This document shows, piece after piece, positions 21,718 to 36,349 of a DNA stretch of 64,000 nucleotides (positions are counted from its first letter, which is position 1; every line of letters begins with the position of its first letter). Below the pieces are notes generated by a model. That model was given only the letters and a program-made list of their open reading frames with translations. It did not search any database and was not told the DNA's origin. Position numbers and translations under genes: made by a program. Origin of the DNA: Ascaris suum (Eukaryota; Nematoda; Chromadorea; Rhabditida; Ascarididae); the NCBI GenBank assembly GCA_013433145.1, contig CM024172.1, forward strand, positions 2,292,501 to 2,356,500, given 5' to 3'.

Positions 21718-24083
21718 TATTTATATGCAAAGCGAACCAAATACAACAGATCCTTTCACACTGCTTATATAACAGCAAATTTTTCAAATTTCACATCTGG
21801 AATGATAGAATGATAAAGTTGTCATGAAAAAAATAAATAGGCCAAGTGAAGTGGAGATGGCGTTCGAAAGAAAAAATGAAGGAAGAGAAGTTTGGGATAT
21901 ATGAGCTGTCAACATTCAAGAAAGATGAATATTACTGATCATTTGCAAGCATAAAATGAGCGGATATTCGCTTATTTTACGCTTATATTATGCCATACAA
22001 AATAAGTGAATCTGTTGTGCTCAAATGAACTCGAGCACCGGAAAAGCAATTGTAACGAGCCTAGTAAGATGCATTAAATGATCACAGAATGAATATTCAA
22101 TAATGATATTTATTCACTAATAGCACTTTCAAAGCATTAAGATAAGATAAATGATTGTAGTTTATACGCATAATAAATGAGTGGATGTTCATTAGTAGAT
22201 GAGCAATCAACGCCTCAGAGGATAATGTAATTGCTGAATAAAACGTCATAGTAATAATGCGAATGTGTTATGCTTTAATGAAGCAAATGTCTCATAAAAG
22301 GTAATAGAGTAGTTAATTATTTATGCAAACGTTTTATAGAAATCTGCGGAACGATATTAATCGTTGAAAGGAAAAAATTATATAGTGACTTAGAAAGTAG
22401 AGTAATTAGCGATGAAAATTGTATGATATTAATAACATTTGATATACAACTCTATTCATCACAAAGCAAACGTCGAAATCAAAACGATATTCGTAGAAAT
22501 AAAGACATAATAGGCTCCTCTATAGCCGATGGATTCATCATTATGCGCAAATTATTGCAAATGTGCCATCAACAATTAAGTACCATTCTTTCTCAAATTC
22601 ATTTAGATTTTAGTTTGCCCACTATGAAAAATAAATACAACAACTAAGGTTGATTACTATTGCAAATAATTTGACGCGTACTCTATGGCTGGCATTCGTT
22701 CTCTATATTCTGCAAATATCTTTCAGGTATATGACAGCTGATCACGAAATTTCCTCTCGATTATTTAATTTTTATTGCTAAAGACAAAAAATAGTCCAGC
22801 TGAGAACTAGGATATTAACCTATTGCTTGTTGGCTGAAAACTGAAAGATTTTCCAACTCATCACAACGTATACATCTGTCATCATAAATAATTAACAAAC
22901 AAATTTTAGAAATATTTGAAAATCAAATTTTATGCAAAGAAAAAAAAACCTTTGAAAGAGTTTTTACAAATTACACAGGTGAGAATTCTTTATTCAACGA
23001 TATGCAAATATTGAGCAACAATTTTTACGAAAATTAATGAATAATTAATAAAAATTAAGTAAAATTTTGCGAATTGTTTGCCGATTAAAAATATATTCAT
23101 CTCTATCGAATCATTGAAATATTTCTTCGAAATGCAATTTCGAAATCTTATGTAGAAATTTTATGCGATTTTATATGAGGAAAACTGTGATAGCGTTGCT
23201 AATAATTTCATTAAATATAAATCAAACGCTTTTGTTTTGATTTTCTTACGATAATATTCATGAGAAATAAAACCTCTACTTTAATAGAAAATGTTACATG
23301 AGATAATCGTACTCTATGATATTCGCGCATTTATAACGCTGTTTTTTTTTTTTTCAAAAATGAAAAAAATTCATTAAATCGGATGGAGGTGAAAATTTCA
23401 TAGCATTCTAATTTTCAATTATTGAAGCATTATTTTCATAGTTTTAAATTAATTAATGAGTTTAATTTTACGAAAAGAAAAAGTAATAAAGAGCAAAATA
23501 AAACGTCATAAATTTTAGGCAATGATGAAATGAACGTTGAAAATTATGAAAAGCTAATATAATTAAAAAAGAAAATATTACCATTAATATGGCTCATTTA
23601 ATAAAAATGATAAAAGTGTATAATTACATTTTTTTGTTAAGTAAAACTTTGTGTTACTTATGATAAAACATTACAAAATAATATTCGATTTATTATCTTC
23701 GTCGAGATAGACTATCTAGTAAGTGAATTAAATAAAAAATCCACATGTAATAAATTACAAAAAAACAAAAAAAAACTTTACATCCAGAAGATGATCGATG
23801 AATAGTGATGAGCGAAATTTTATCGTATAAGGACAACTCTCGTTTGTGAAATTTGTGTTTTCATGATCACGCTAGAACGATAATCGCTTTTACACATCGA
23901 GATGAATTGAATTTAAACGTAGACGTTACAAATGAATTCACTTCGACGAATTTGTTGCCGATTCTTCATCATGCGATAATGCGTGAATTCATAGTTCTTT
24001 TTTTTTTTGCACGTTCCAACTTCCCAATATAATATACACTCTTCATTTGCATAATATTTATATTTATAATAAATAAAAAGTGC

Positions 24084-24085
<2 letters not shown>

Positions 24086-24122
<37 letters not shown>
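24086..24122. repeat. (CT)n microsatellite
   Basis: About 18 uninterrupted CT units. Confidence 0.95.
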
Positions 24123-24125
<3 letters not shown>

Positions 24126-27100
24126 TTACTATGGCATTTGTCCGAAATTCACATACATTATATATGCGATAAATATATATTGGATTATTTATCTGTGGAA
24201 CTGCTAAATTTTCTAGAAATGGTGCCAAATAGATATGTGGTATACAGTTTTATACCTGTATTTTCTAATATTAGTTGATAGATAGTTGCGAAAGTGGAGA
24301 AAAGCAAAGCAATAAATTTTTACGGTAATTTCAAATTTACGAAGTTATTTTATCATAAAATTAGATCCCATTTCGAAAGAAAATATTTGTTGGAATTTTT
24401 TTTCCACTGCAACTGATTCCCGATAAGTAGTAGTTCTACCTTTAAACGTATCAATATGATGTTTTTTTGAGATCACGTTGAGCAATTTGAAACATTTTCC
24501 GATCTTCGATACTGCATAATTGTTGCAGAGCGCATCGAAAAAATGCACTCACTCTCATTTATATCCAAATCATTAATTAACCTCGTTTATGCATGGTGGC
24601 TATAGTTTAGGAGAGTTGTGAGCTGTGAAAGGAGTGGAGGTGGTGGAGGTAGGTGAACGATGGACTACTGAATGAAATTTTTCTCGGCTCTAATACTAAT
24701 TATAGCATAGAAGATAAAAAGAAACGACTGAAGCTTAAGATCATGCAATCGAAAGCTATCTATTTGCAGCTTCGAAATACATTCAACTTTTCTACGGGTT
24801 GATTGCACTTGTTTTAATCGGCGAATTCAACAGGTGGGAGGGAATACGATTAGTGCAGCTATCTCAATAATTTCAAGAAATATGTAGATGAAAAGTTTTT
24901 TTTTACATATTATTATTATTAGATTGTATAGCGAATACAACAGTAAATATTGCATGTTTTTATATGAAGAGTTATTAGAATTAATGCAAAGTTTGAAGTG
25001 TTAATATGTGCTAGGCAAGATCGTTGATGCGAAAATTATTCAAGTTCATTTTCGAATTAGTTCAGGCTGACTTCACGAAAAATATATGCATAAAACATTT
25101 TTCGCCTGAGGACATTCAGAGGCAGTAAATTTGCATATCATATAATTTTATGTTAATTTTATCTTAATGGGTGGCCTCGTAGGAGTAACCGTTGCATTTA
25201 AATAAATAATTTACGAGTGCAATGCCTTTTCATATGAAATATCAGTGCGACGATAAAGCCTTAAAATTTTTCTCTAATTTATATTGATAGTTATATTTCC
25301 AGCTATTTACTGTCTAATTCTCTCATCCCACTGAACTCTCTCATGCGTATATCTGAAAAAAAAAATGTTGACATTGAGATATGCAAAAAGTTAATTTATC
25401 ATAGACGGACCTCATGTGGTGTGATGACTAATTGCAAAATTGCAAAAAATTGCAAAAGGGAAGAAAAGAATGAAAAAGAGTGTGAAACAATACGGAGATT
25501 CATTGCAGAAGAAAAAAAAAATTTTTTTTTTGGATGAAATGATGTCATTGCTAAAATTAGCAAAACCTATTTCATATACATCATTGAATTCATCAGGTAG
25601 TAGTACTAGACTTATTAAAATGCAGCGAGGCGCTAATTTAGTGGCATTTAACACGCTCAATATTCTCTCGACTAAATATAGTGGACGCTATTATTGAATG
25701 ATTGATAACAAATTGACGATGCGAATATCTTTATTCGCTTGTAACTTTTCCTCTCTCCTCTATGTTCAGTCTTTCAAAATATTTAGAGATTTTGATGAAA
25801 TACACTAATATAGCATTTTTTTTTATTCATTACATTTTTCTCGACCAATGGTTTTTGATTTTTTTAAAATTTTCTCAGAAAAAAACCCCATCAATAGTTT
25901 CAATATTGGGATAAATAAATCTTCTGAAGTAGTTAATTTTTAATTACAATATTCAAAAAAAAATCTTAATAGTTTTTTTCAGCTTAGCATATGAGAATGC
26001 TGATGCAAGACATGAAAGAATATGTAGAAATTGAAATCGAATGTAAAAACGCTCTTAGGGAATACATATGCAACGTTATGACGCCTATAAATGCAAGAAA
26101 GCAAAAACGTTATAATGGCTAAATGAGTAGAAGCCGCCCTCTTCAGATGGTAATATTCAACGTGGAATATCGATGAAATTTTCGAAACAGGACATACACA
26201 CATGAGCGATACTATGCTTTATTGCAAAATAGCACTAAATGAACATGAATTTCCACTAAGATTATCCGAAATTATCCACACATATTTTCTGCAGGTGATT
26301 AAATTTCAACAGCGGTTATTTATTGGTCCTAATGAAGATTAGCGCAATAAAATTGCCTTGGGTCTGATCATTATTTCAACCGAAATGCCGGAATAGCCCA
26401 AAAGGAACGTCTACTGCTAAAGCAAGCAAATAGTAAAGTTAGTTAGTTAATGACGAATTTAACAAACCGCACTATGCTGACATTGGCGTGAAGCTTAATC
26501 GAAACGTGGAAGAATGTAGCAAAAAGTGCATTCCTTGCTGGCTTTACAAGTTCGGGTACATACATCCATACACGCTGTCGTCTAGCTCTTCAGCATCTTG
26601 GTAAGTATTTGATGCGTGCAAAGAAAAAAAGCGTAAATTTTGTCATTTCCTTTGGTACATTAGGTGTTAGTTTCGAAGAAGTTGTATTATGTTCGAGGAT
26701 TAGGATGTCTTTGCACGGAATTCCACAAAGACGCGCTATATCTGAAGTAACAATGGGCGGTACCATTCGTTTCGTTGAGTAAATGAAACGTAAATGCTTT
26801 CCGTAGCGAAAGTGCAAAGTTTCACGGCTATTGATTTACTCTAAAAAATGAAATTCCTTTTTCCAAATATTCATCAATTTCTATTCTTTTTCTAGTTGTC
26901 GATTCCTAATCCATTCCCTTCTCTTCTTCGTTTTTTTCAATTCTCACCTTTCAAAGAAAAAAAAAATCGATAACTATTTGTTTAATAGCAAACGGAAAAG
27001 CATATTAAGAAGTCTGCTATGCTTAACGGTTTCTGCATTTTCATCGTTTAGATAATTATGAAAAGCCCAATAATAAAGTTTACTAAGAGACAGACTATAT

Positions 27101-29994
27101 TGCTGCATAAATTCAACCATTTTGAGCCAAATTCAATCCGTTATAAAATAAAAATAAAAATCGCAAATTTTAGGAACTTTTAATGTCATAACGAAAGTAA
27201 TAAATCGTAACGAAATCAAAAATTGGAAATCGATAAACGATATGAGTTTTATGCATAAAATTTAAACGCGATCGATATGGTAAAACTACGACATACATTA
27301 ATAATAAAAAAAGTATGATTTATAGTTATGCATAGATATGATGATGCGTTATCTTGAAAAATTTGATAAGCGAATTTTGATGAATTTGAATATTTCATGA
27401 ATAAATGCAAAAATCAATATTTGAAAATAAATTTAAATAATTGGCATATCATTTACAGTTTTCATATTCATATGTAATTGTGATCTCCTTTTAATATTTT
27501 CGCATTAAATATCTAAAACAATATAAATCTCCATAAATATCGTTCTGAATGAACGATGACCATTCATCATCATAGAGCATTCTTGAGGTTCTTCTCAACA
27601 ATCGGCATATTGATCAGCAAACACATTACATCTCAACATATTTGATTACCCCTCATCATCAATTCAACATATTATATCGAGTGATATCTGTTCTTTATCT
27701 CGTTGTATACGTTTCAATGAAAAATTTCCAGCACTTAGCGATGAATAAAATGGCTAAATATCGGTCATAATAAATAATAAACATTAAACTTGAAATGAAA
27801 TTTTACACCCATAGAATGTGCTGAAAAAAAAAGAAGTTAAAGCTAACGATTTCAACGAAAATAAATTAACTCCACCTTTTTTTTTTCTTCCAAAATGACA
27901 AATTCAAATATTCTAATCGATGAGATAAAATTTGCATAATATTCTTGAGTCATTTACTTCATTAAAAAATGAATCCATTATGCATATTTGCATCAAAAAA
28001 TAATAATAATAATAAAATAAAACATTCAAATAAATATGAAAAGAAAATTTACAACAATATTAAAATTTTACAATATAGAAGAGGAATAATTCTAATAATT
28101 TTTTTTAAAATATAGAAGAGCAATAATTTTAGTAAAATAAAGCCAATATTTAAGAATATTTTCTTTAAGCATAAATTTTCACTCGATGCAATACACTATA
28201 TTAATCTCAATAATGAATCATTTTTACATTCGAAATTCTTCACCATCAATCTAGTTGCGTGACACATATTTCATATTAGTGTGGATTTTTTTTTTCTTGA
28301 GAAATACTCTCATCGTAAATATTTCAAATATTCTATAAGAAAATGACAAATTTCAACAAAACGCCAATTGTAACTTAATAATAGTATTGGTTCATATGAA
28401 TTCAATTATATTGCATATGAATATTATATTTTTGGATATTTTTTTGGTTACATATGGCAAAATGCAATTTGCAAAGCAAATGACAATGTTACATAGAATA
28501 CATAAAAGGTGCACTAGCACAGTATAGAAAACTGCCTAATAATTGCATAATATAAAAGAGGAATAATTCCATATTACTATCGCAATGATGATATTAATAT
28601 ATGCTCACTGGTACCGATATTTAAAAACACGATTATTTTCATTCCGGAATAAAATGCATGAAAGAATAAATTTCAAAATGCAAAAAGCTATTGCAAATTG
28701 TGCAATATTCATTTGCAAATAGTGCTGAAATTTCATTTATTAAATCATCAAATATGCATCAGAAGGAAAAATGAAATGGTTTGAATTCATAAACCGACTA
28801 CATCTCTCATATAAAATTCTAAGGAAACAAACTTCATGCAAACGTAATCACATTATTAATCGATATTTTGCGATCAGCAGCTATTAACTCTGATCATCAA
28901 CCAAGAGTGAAGCCAAAAATTAACCCTCAAATATATTCCTTTCGGTAGATATTAACAAGAAATGATATTGTATATACAGTACAGCGTTTTCATTCATAGA
29001 ATAGAAATGAGCCTAAGAACGGAAAGTATTTATGATTATGTTTCCCTTTCAAATTTTCTTTCTTTTATACTTTAAAATACAGAGAAAGTTCTTGGCATTT
29101 CGCATACGAGTTATTTCTAAATACTCATTTCAATATCGTTACTTACAACAACATACCATAGATATGCTCTCTTCTCAGTATTCTTTCCCTCTTCGCATGG
29201 TATTGTTGTATATAAAGTGCTCATTTGAGCACTCTCCTATGAGCTCCATAAAAAAAAAAACATCGACCTTTTTGCGTTGGTAAATTTTCACGCAATATTT
29301 CTTATAATTGATCGTCAATTTTTTTTGCGTTGAAAAATTTTCTCTCTTTTTCCGGAAATATTTAATTTCTATGCAATTTTTCATTCAATAGTTTATAATT
29401 TATATCGTTTTCAAAAACTTTTTTTTTCAAATCGCTTTAAACAGTTACGAAACGGAAAAATATTGCAAAAAAAAAAACGAAAAAGATAGACAATTTTTTC
29501 GCAAAAATCAATTTAAAAATATGCAACGAAAAATATTTCATGACGTATGCGGTGTACATAAAAATAAGGAAGCTTTAGTTGATTGATATAGCGTTGCTGA
29601 GTTCATTCGTTCTGCTGTTGCGTTTCCAATCGGAACAAACGAACATGCTTTTCACAAAAAAAAAAAAAAAAAAAACGCCCCCATCCACTCACTTTCTTGG
29701 GAATATCTGATGGAAATGTTTTCGACATTCGATGAAATAATTTCACTAGTTGTGAGAAATTTATTGCCTATAATGACTTTAGGTCATAATGCTAAATAAT
29801 GATTAGAAAAAAATGAAGAGATGGATGGTATTTCTTTTTGAGCGATAAACAACGACAATGCTTAATCAAAAAGGAATTGTCTATTGGGATATCATATATC
29901 AATAGTGGGAAATCATTGATTATGAATAATGCTTAAATCAATGAATATGAAGGAAAATTTAAAAAAAAAAAACTTTATTTTTTTTTTTAATTTT

Positions 29995-30147
29995 TTTGAT
30001 GAATAAGAAATTTGCATAAACAGAGAACATTTCCAGAATGTTGTTTGATGAATAAGAAATTTGCATAAACACTTCTATCGAGAACATTTCCAGAATGTTG
30101 TTTGATGAATAAGAAATTTGCATAAACACTTCTATCGAGAACATTTT
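29995..30147. repeat. 57-base tandem repeat, three copies
   Basis: Copy 1 (29995-30043) lacks about 8 internal bases. Copy 2 (30044-30100) is full length. Copy 3 (30101-30147) is cut off at its right end. Each begins tttgatgaataagaaatttg, and copies 1 and 2 end in ccagaatgttg. The unit is a multiple of three, so a minus-strand frame stays open through it, but nothing else suggests coding. Confidence 0.9.
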
Positions 30148-32461
30148 CACCTCTAAGGTAATATTTTTCAATTGAAAAAGCCTTAACGATATGCATTTAT
30201 TTATTTTATTTATTTATTTTTTGTTTGTATTTTACTCATCAAATAGTGTAAACGTTCCTTATTTAGAAAAGAGATTAAATGTTGAAAATAATGCCTCTAA
30301 GTTTTAATTAAATCGATCATATAAATCATCTACAAAATTTCGTTGTTTTTTTTTTTTTTTTGCACCTCGAGAAATGCTTAGTAAAAAACCAATCGATGCA
30401 AAATATGTGCATAACTTTTTTCAAGAAATATAAGTCAGCATGATATTTTTTTAAAAAAAACCGATATATGGTGTTGAAATCCTTGTAAATGTATCTCTAA
30501 GTTTAATCATTCTTGAGTTGATGCAACTAAACAAATAGATAAGCATATACATAAATACCTACGGATATAGCATCGCCATAGTACATTTTATGCAAACTCA
30601 ATACTTCAAATAGTGGATATTATTGCACATGTTCGCTATTGAATTAAATTAGATATGAAAGTTATGATTGCACTTATTGGTGAAGAAATGAACAACTATT
30701 TGATGCTAATATTCTTCTCCATTCGTTTTGCTTGTTAACCAATCAACGGCTATATTAGTCTAGTTTTTAATTATGCTAAATATTATTTGCAAATATACAA
30801 AGAGATGAAATTTGCATTTCATTGCAATGCAATAATTGAATATACTCAATAAACGTTGTCATATGTGGAAAAAATTAGAGTAGAACAAATTGAATGTACA
30901 CAAAATTATGTATATAAAATTACTCATAAATAAGTTGATTCTTAAAGAACGATATGTTAATTTGCAAATTTCCTTAACGACTACGTTATGAGAATTGAAA
31001 TGAACTTTTGAATACAAATGTAATGAGTAACGGAACGCAATTAACAAACGAATACTCGATTAGTTCAATCGTCAAACATTGCCAAACATGAAATTAATCT
31101 TGAGAAGAAAGCTATGCTCCTAAAAACATTTACTAGGCTCTGCAAGTGAAAGTGAGCTAATCAACTTCGTGACTACTGTCCGTCTCAAAGTGAGACAACT
31201 CTTAGAAACGCTCTCGACAGCCATATTTTTATGATGAACTGGGCGCGGCCTCTTCATCCAGGAGATTCAGGATCAGAAGATGCTTCTCATTGTTATATCG
31301 ATTTTCTTTTTGATATTGAAATGTTTACTAATTGAGCAATAGCATCGTTAATGTTGAATTTTTAAGCAACTATCATAATCAGTAATTTCCTTCGATAAAG
31401 GATTCAATTAATATCCGAACAATATTACCGCTTTAATGTTGTATATCGAACGATGAAAGGAAAACAGCATCGAGAGGTTAAATGCCTTCTAGAATCATCT
31501 GATGGTTTATTAATTGCCTCTTTGCATATATCTTCTAGAAAAATACCAAAGAAACTAGCACGATATGCATTTTTACATCCTCATTGATTGAGTCATATGA
31601 TATCATGTACTGTGAGGAAAAAATTCAGCATACGCAACAGTGCAGTCATATATCAACTGGACCGTTGCTTATTTCGCCAATTCAAACTTGGAAAGCAATG
31701 GAACAAATAATAAATCATAAATTATGAAGCAAAAACGCATATATTATTGCATTAGATAATAATAACAAAAGGTAATTTTCTTCATTTAATTATATAACAA
31801 CATTCAAATTTTTTAAAAAAAATCTCTTTATATTTGAAAGCGATAAAGAAATAATGCTTTGACGAATAGCATAAAAATTTCGTTGAGATTAATTTATAAG
31901 TGATGCGCGAAGCAAATCTCTAACTTGAAAGTTTTTCTTCTTCCCATTACAATAAATAAAATTGCAACGATCGAAGTGAAGCTTTTTTTTTTTGTGAATA
32001 TAGGCGGAAATGAAGCCAATAATAAAATTATTTGTTGGAGCTGGTCATCAGCGGAAATATGACGGATAGGTTTGCATTTTTTTTTGGCTATATTTTGGCT
32101 TATTTTCAACGATCATTATTCGTTGAGAACTCAAATTAATCAACGGAATTTCCGATTATCCTTTATTCGCCTTTCACTAGTTGTTGAATCAATCAGTACA
32201 ATGAATTATTGCAGTTCTTCTTTATATCGTCTATAACACTAATTTCAGAACCAATTTATGTTGAAAGCAAAACTTTTATGCAAGTGTAATTTAAAATTGC
32301 TTTGTTGAAATTTTAAAATCGATAAATTTGTCGAGAAAAAAAAAGAGATCAGATGAAACATGGAGAAAAATTAAAATACTCAACGATATGTAGTAATTTT
32401 TTAGTCATTCATCGCATAAGATTTCAAATATTTTTCGATATGTTATAGCGAAAAAAATATA

Positions 32462-32618
<157 letters not shown>

Positions 32619-33412
32619 AACAAAATAATAAAACCCATCATCGGATCATTTAATCAGAAATGTTTATCCATATTACACGATACAATTGGGCTGCAATTCT
32701 AAAATATTTTGAACTGAATCAGTTTCCAAAAACTCTACAATATTGCCAGTTTCCATTAAAAAAAAAAACCAACTTCGTGATAAAATGCTTTAAATTTTGC
32801 AAAAGAAAAAAAAATAATGAACTTGGAAAATAATAAATCTTCGTTTATGTAATGAAATTATTGCAATAGTATTAACGAAACAGGATAGAAATAGATATTA
32901 TAAGTGAAGAAAGTATGCGAGAAGAGCGGCTAGGATAATATGCTTTCGCAATCCTCTCACTTAAGCATCCATTTCAAGCAAATTATAAATCAAAACAAAT
33001 CAATACTTTCTTAAGCAATTAATTTCACTATTCGCAGGTAATCTTCTATAAAAAGATCTTTTGCTTTATATCGTAAATATTGTAAAATGAAAGGTAAGTC
33101 TACGTTTAAAAAAAAAAAAGAAAAAAGTATGCAAATCTTTTTCATATTTAAATGCATATAAAATTTTTCGAATCTGATAAATCAACGTGAAACATAGCTT
33201 AGAAGGTCGTCTCACGGTTGTGTTGAGCGCATTTAATTTTGTAATTCGAGCTTAAACAATTCCGAAGTTGAAAATAACTGACAAATAAGGAGATACACGT
33301 AGACTCATATAACAGATAATATAACATTAATGATAAGACAATTCAATAATGTATTTTACGAATAAAAAAAAATGTGCTAAAATGCTTTAAAATGAAAAAA
33401 AGAATGATAACT

Positions 33413-33545
33413 GTGACCTGGCGTGGGCCTACACGACCAGTACTATTGAACTCAAACTGACTAGCAAGCAAGACCGCAGCCTATTTATATGTTCGGCTAC
33501 GACCCTGAGGGCATAGGGAGGTCATAGTCCACACGGGGATATCAC
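33413..33545. other. G+C-richer island, function unknown
   Basis: About 130 bases with far more G+C than the surrounding DNA. It contains TGACCT near its left end and AGGTCA near its right end, an inverted 6-base match. Every frame is short and no splice sites frame it. It could be a transposon fragment, a non-coding RNA gene or a regulatory element. Confidence 0.3.
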
Positions 33546-33829
33546 ATCAAGATCAAACAAGTATGAGCATACAACTTGTTACATAAAAGAAAGTTACCAC
33601 TATCGTTTTTGAACACAACAGATCACTTCTTAACGTAGATCACTCGTTAACAATAACGATAAATATAAATTAATTTTTGCATTGTATCATCTAACGTTGG
33701 CAAAAATAACTATAATAGCAAGAGCGTAAAGAAAAAAAAAGATTATTGATGTAAAGAAGCGCAAAAACTATGAGTGAATGCATAAATATTGGCACATGAT
33801 GGAGAAATTTTTAGCCAAAAAATCAGTAA

Positions 33830-33924
33830 ATTTTAGGCTATAATTTTAGGTCATCGATTTTAGGCTACAGTTTTAGGTCATCGATTTTAGGCTACAATTT
33901 TAGGTCATCGATTTTAGGCTATAG
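33830..33924. repeat. 27-base tandem repeat, about 3.5 copies
   Basis: The unit is attttaggct, then 6 variable bases, then ttaggtcatcg. Copies lie at 33830-33856, 33857-33883 and 33884-33910, followed by a partial copy. Each full unit contains AGGTCA. Confidence 0.92.
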
Positions 33925-34637
33925 AATTAATTCATCAATTATATGGAGAATTTGTTATTCATTGAGTAAAATAAATGAAATTTACCCACATTTGGGTAAA
34001 TAAATTTGCATAAATTGAATTTGACAATGAGACTTGATTGTTACTCGATAAACATTCGAATTTGAATCAGTTATGCAAGTCGTATGGGAAGAATATACGT
34101 CATTATGCGTCATCGCAAAAATTGACAAGCGAATTTTATTTACTCAATTATGATAATATTTCAGTAAATTTTATGCCTCTAGGATGTTTTTCCAATGGTC
34201 TTTTTTTTTTCAATTCACGAAAGTAACAGCTAAAAATCATTACCTATAATTACCTATAATTATCTATGACAACCAATGATCAATTAATTATTATCGGTTT
34301 ATATGAGTCATATATTTTAATCGACTGAGTTATAAAAATTCAACGTGAATGCAATAATTAGGAAAGCACGCCAACAGCAGTCGGCACAATATGCGCCTAT
34401 TCCACACATTTGACTAGCAAATCTTCTAAGCTGCTAACGAAAATGAATTAAACGAAATAATTCATTCTCATTTCAATGCATCCGAGATTTCTCTTGAAAA
34501 TCTTCCAAAAAGGATTCGTTTTCGTAAAATGCGACTGAAAGAAAACAAAAAGCGAATCGATGTATTATAGATGCTATTTTTTGATCCGTTTAAATTCTTC
34601 TAACTCATTGAGAGTCTAATGAATTAGAGCGTGCAAG

Positions 34638-34693
34638 ATGCTGCAAGAGGTCATGTAATGCTGCAAGAGGTCATGTATGCTGTAAGAGGTCAT
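34638..34693. repeat. 20-base tandem repeat, three copies
   Basis: The unit is atgctgcaagaggtcatgta. The third copy differs by one substitution and is cut short. Each copy contains AGGTCA. Confidence 0.9.
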
Positions 34694-35587
34694 ATCATTC
34701 TCTGATATACGCTATGCTTACATCAAGTTTCATAGCTCTCGAACTTGAGCTCTCCCAAGTTGAAGTTATCGACAGAAACAAAGCAACAGATAAACATATA
34801 CATATAAATCAATGAAACGTTATCGTAACATACTTTGACGAATGCAAATTTGTGAAATTACGCAAAATTTAAATTATATTTTACGAATGCATTATAATAT
34901 AATATTTGCCTATGTGTGCGTATAGAATTATCATATATTTGTTTATTTGCATATAGAATTAATGCGAAAGCGATCAAACGCATAATTACTTATCAATAAA
35001 ATCTGTATAGCTTACTCAAAGTTGATATAGTTGGTGGATAATTCACTAGACATAAAAAAATAAAATTTATATAATTGATGGAGTTGATTTCGTTAGTCGC
35101 TCGCATAGTTCTTTATCTCATCGAGCAAAATAATCGCGTTCATTTGCATATATGCACAATATTTGTTAGCTGTTTTCTTTTCTAATCAAAATCCCTAATA
35201 GTTATTTGATTGGTGAGAATAGCAAAAAAAAAGACATTTCATTTCATTAATAATAAAATAAGATGTAAATTGTCTAGGCTAATGAATATAGCTCTATTAT
35301 TTTCCCTCAAGCAGTCTTTAATTAACTTAACTATTAATTAACTTAGGAAAATATTAAGCAATTAGAAAAAACTATCGACCCATTTTGCAAAAAAAAAAAC
35401 AATTAATTTTGAATCTTAGCAAAAAAATTTTTACTGTTTGTTTTGAAAGAAGAAAAAAGAAAATCCACCTTGACATCGAATTGTTTCAACGAAAAATTCA
35501 TTCATTTTCATTCAAAAATTTTTTGAAAAACGTATGAGACTTTTTTAAAAATTTAAGCGCACATTGATTAATCGCTATAGATTGGGC

Positions 35588-35609
35588 GGGGGGGGGGGGG
35601 GGGGGGGGG
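35588..35609. repeat. Poly-G run (22 G)
   Basis: A homopolymer of 22 G after attgggc, able in principle to form a G-quadruplex. Its length may be unreliable in the assembly. Confidence 0.95.
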
Positions 35610-36120
35610 AGGGACTTTTTCTCCTTCGTATAGAATCTATGCTTATTTGCATTTAGTCGCATCACAAAACTTCACTTCGTCAATCTTTAGTGTAATAAAT
35701 CCTCCACTCAACAAAAAAGCTTCGCCTATATTACGATTCCAACTTGAGCATTTTAATTATACGGCGAAATTTGTGGTCATTGTACGATGTGGAGAAATAA
35801 ATTTCTGTAAAACGATCCTGAAATGAGTCAAATCACCTTTCTTGTAAATGAAATCATCTTTGCTGCAAATTTCGTCCGAACTTATACACTAATTTAGTTT
35901 GAACATCTATGAGCGAACAAACCAAGAAATAAAAGCAGACTATGCGATATGCTTTTATTTAGGCACATAATTTATCCGTTAGTTTATTATTTTATTCATT
36001 TATTTAAATTTATTTTTAGGCACTATATGTTACTTGAAGTATGCAATAATTAATTTATTCGTAATGAATGTTCTCTTAGGCACTTAATGTTCCACTATGA
36101 AAAACATGTTTACAAGCAAA

Positions 36121-36166
36121 GGTCATTTATCTATTAGTGACCAGGTCATTTATCTATTAGTGACCA
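36121..36166. repeat. 23-base tandem duplication
   Basis: Two exact copies of a 23-base unit that starts ggtcatttat and ends gtgacca. Each unit has GGTCA at its start and TGACC near its end, a small inverted repeat. Confidence 0.92.
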
Positions 36167-36349
36167 CCAATTAAATCTTCCATTCATTCCTCTTTTTTTT
36201 GTGCGAATTCTTTTTCTCGTTCACCGTAATTTATGCAAAATTAGTGTGAAGGTAATGAGAATCGAGCGGATTCTCCGCTTCTCGTAATGCAATATGCAAA
36301 TTCCCTAAGAAAAAAAAACGGAAATGAATTGCATGTTATGTAATAATAA

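Noticed and set aside
26480..26820. Possible decayed histone H4 on the minus strand (a TTACMDV stretch and IARL)
   Set aside because: Only scattered residue matches, no support at the DNA level, and gaps were needed. Kept only as an unidentified island.
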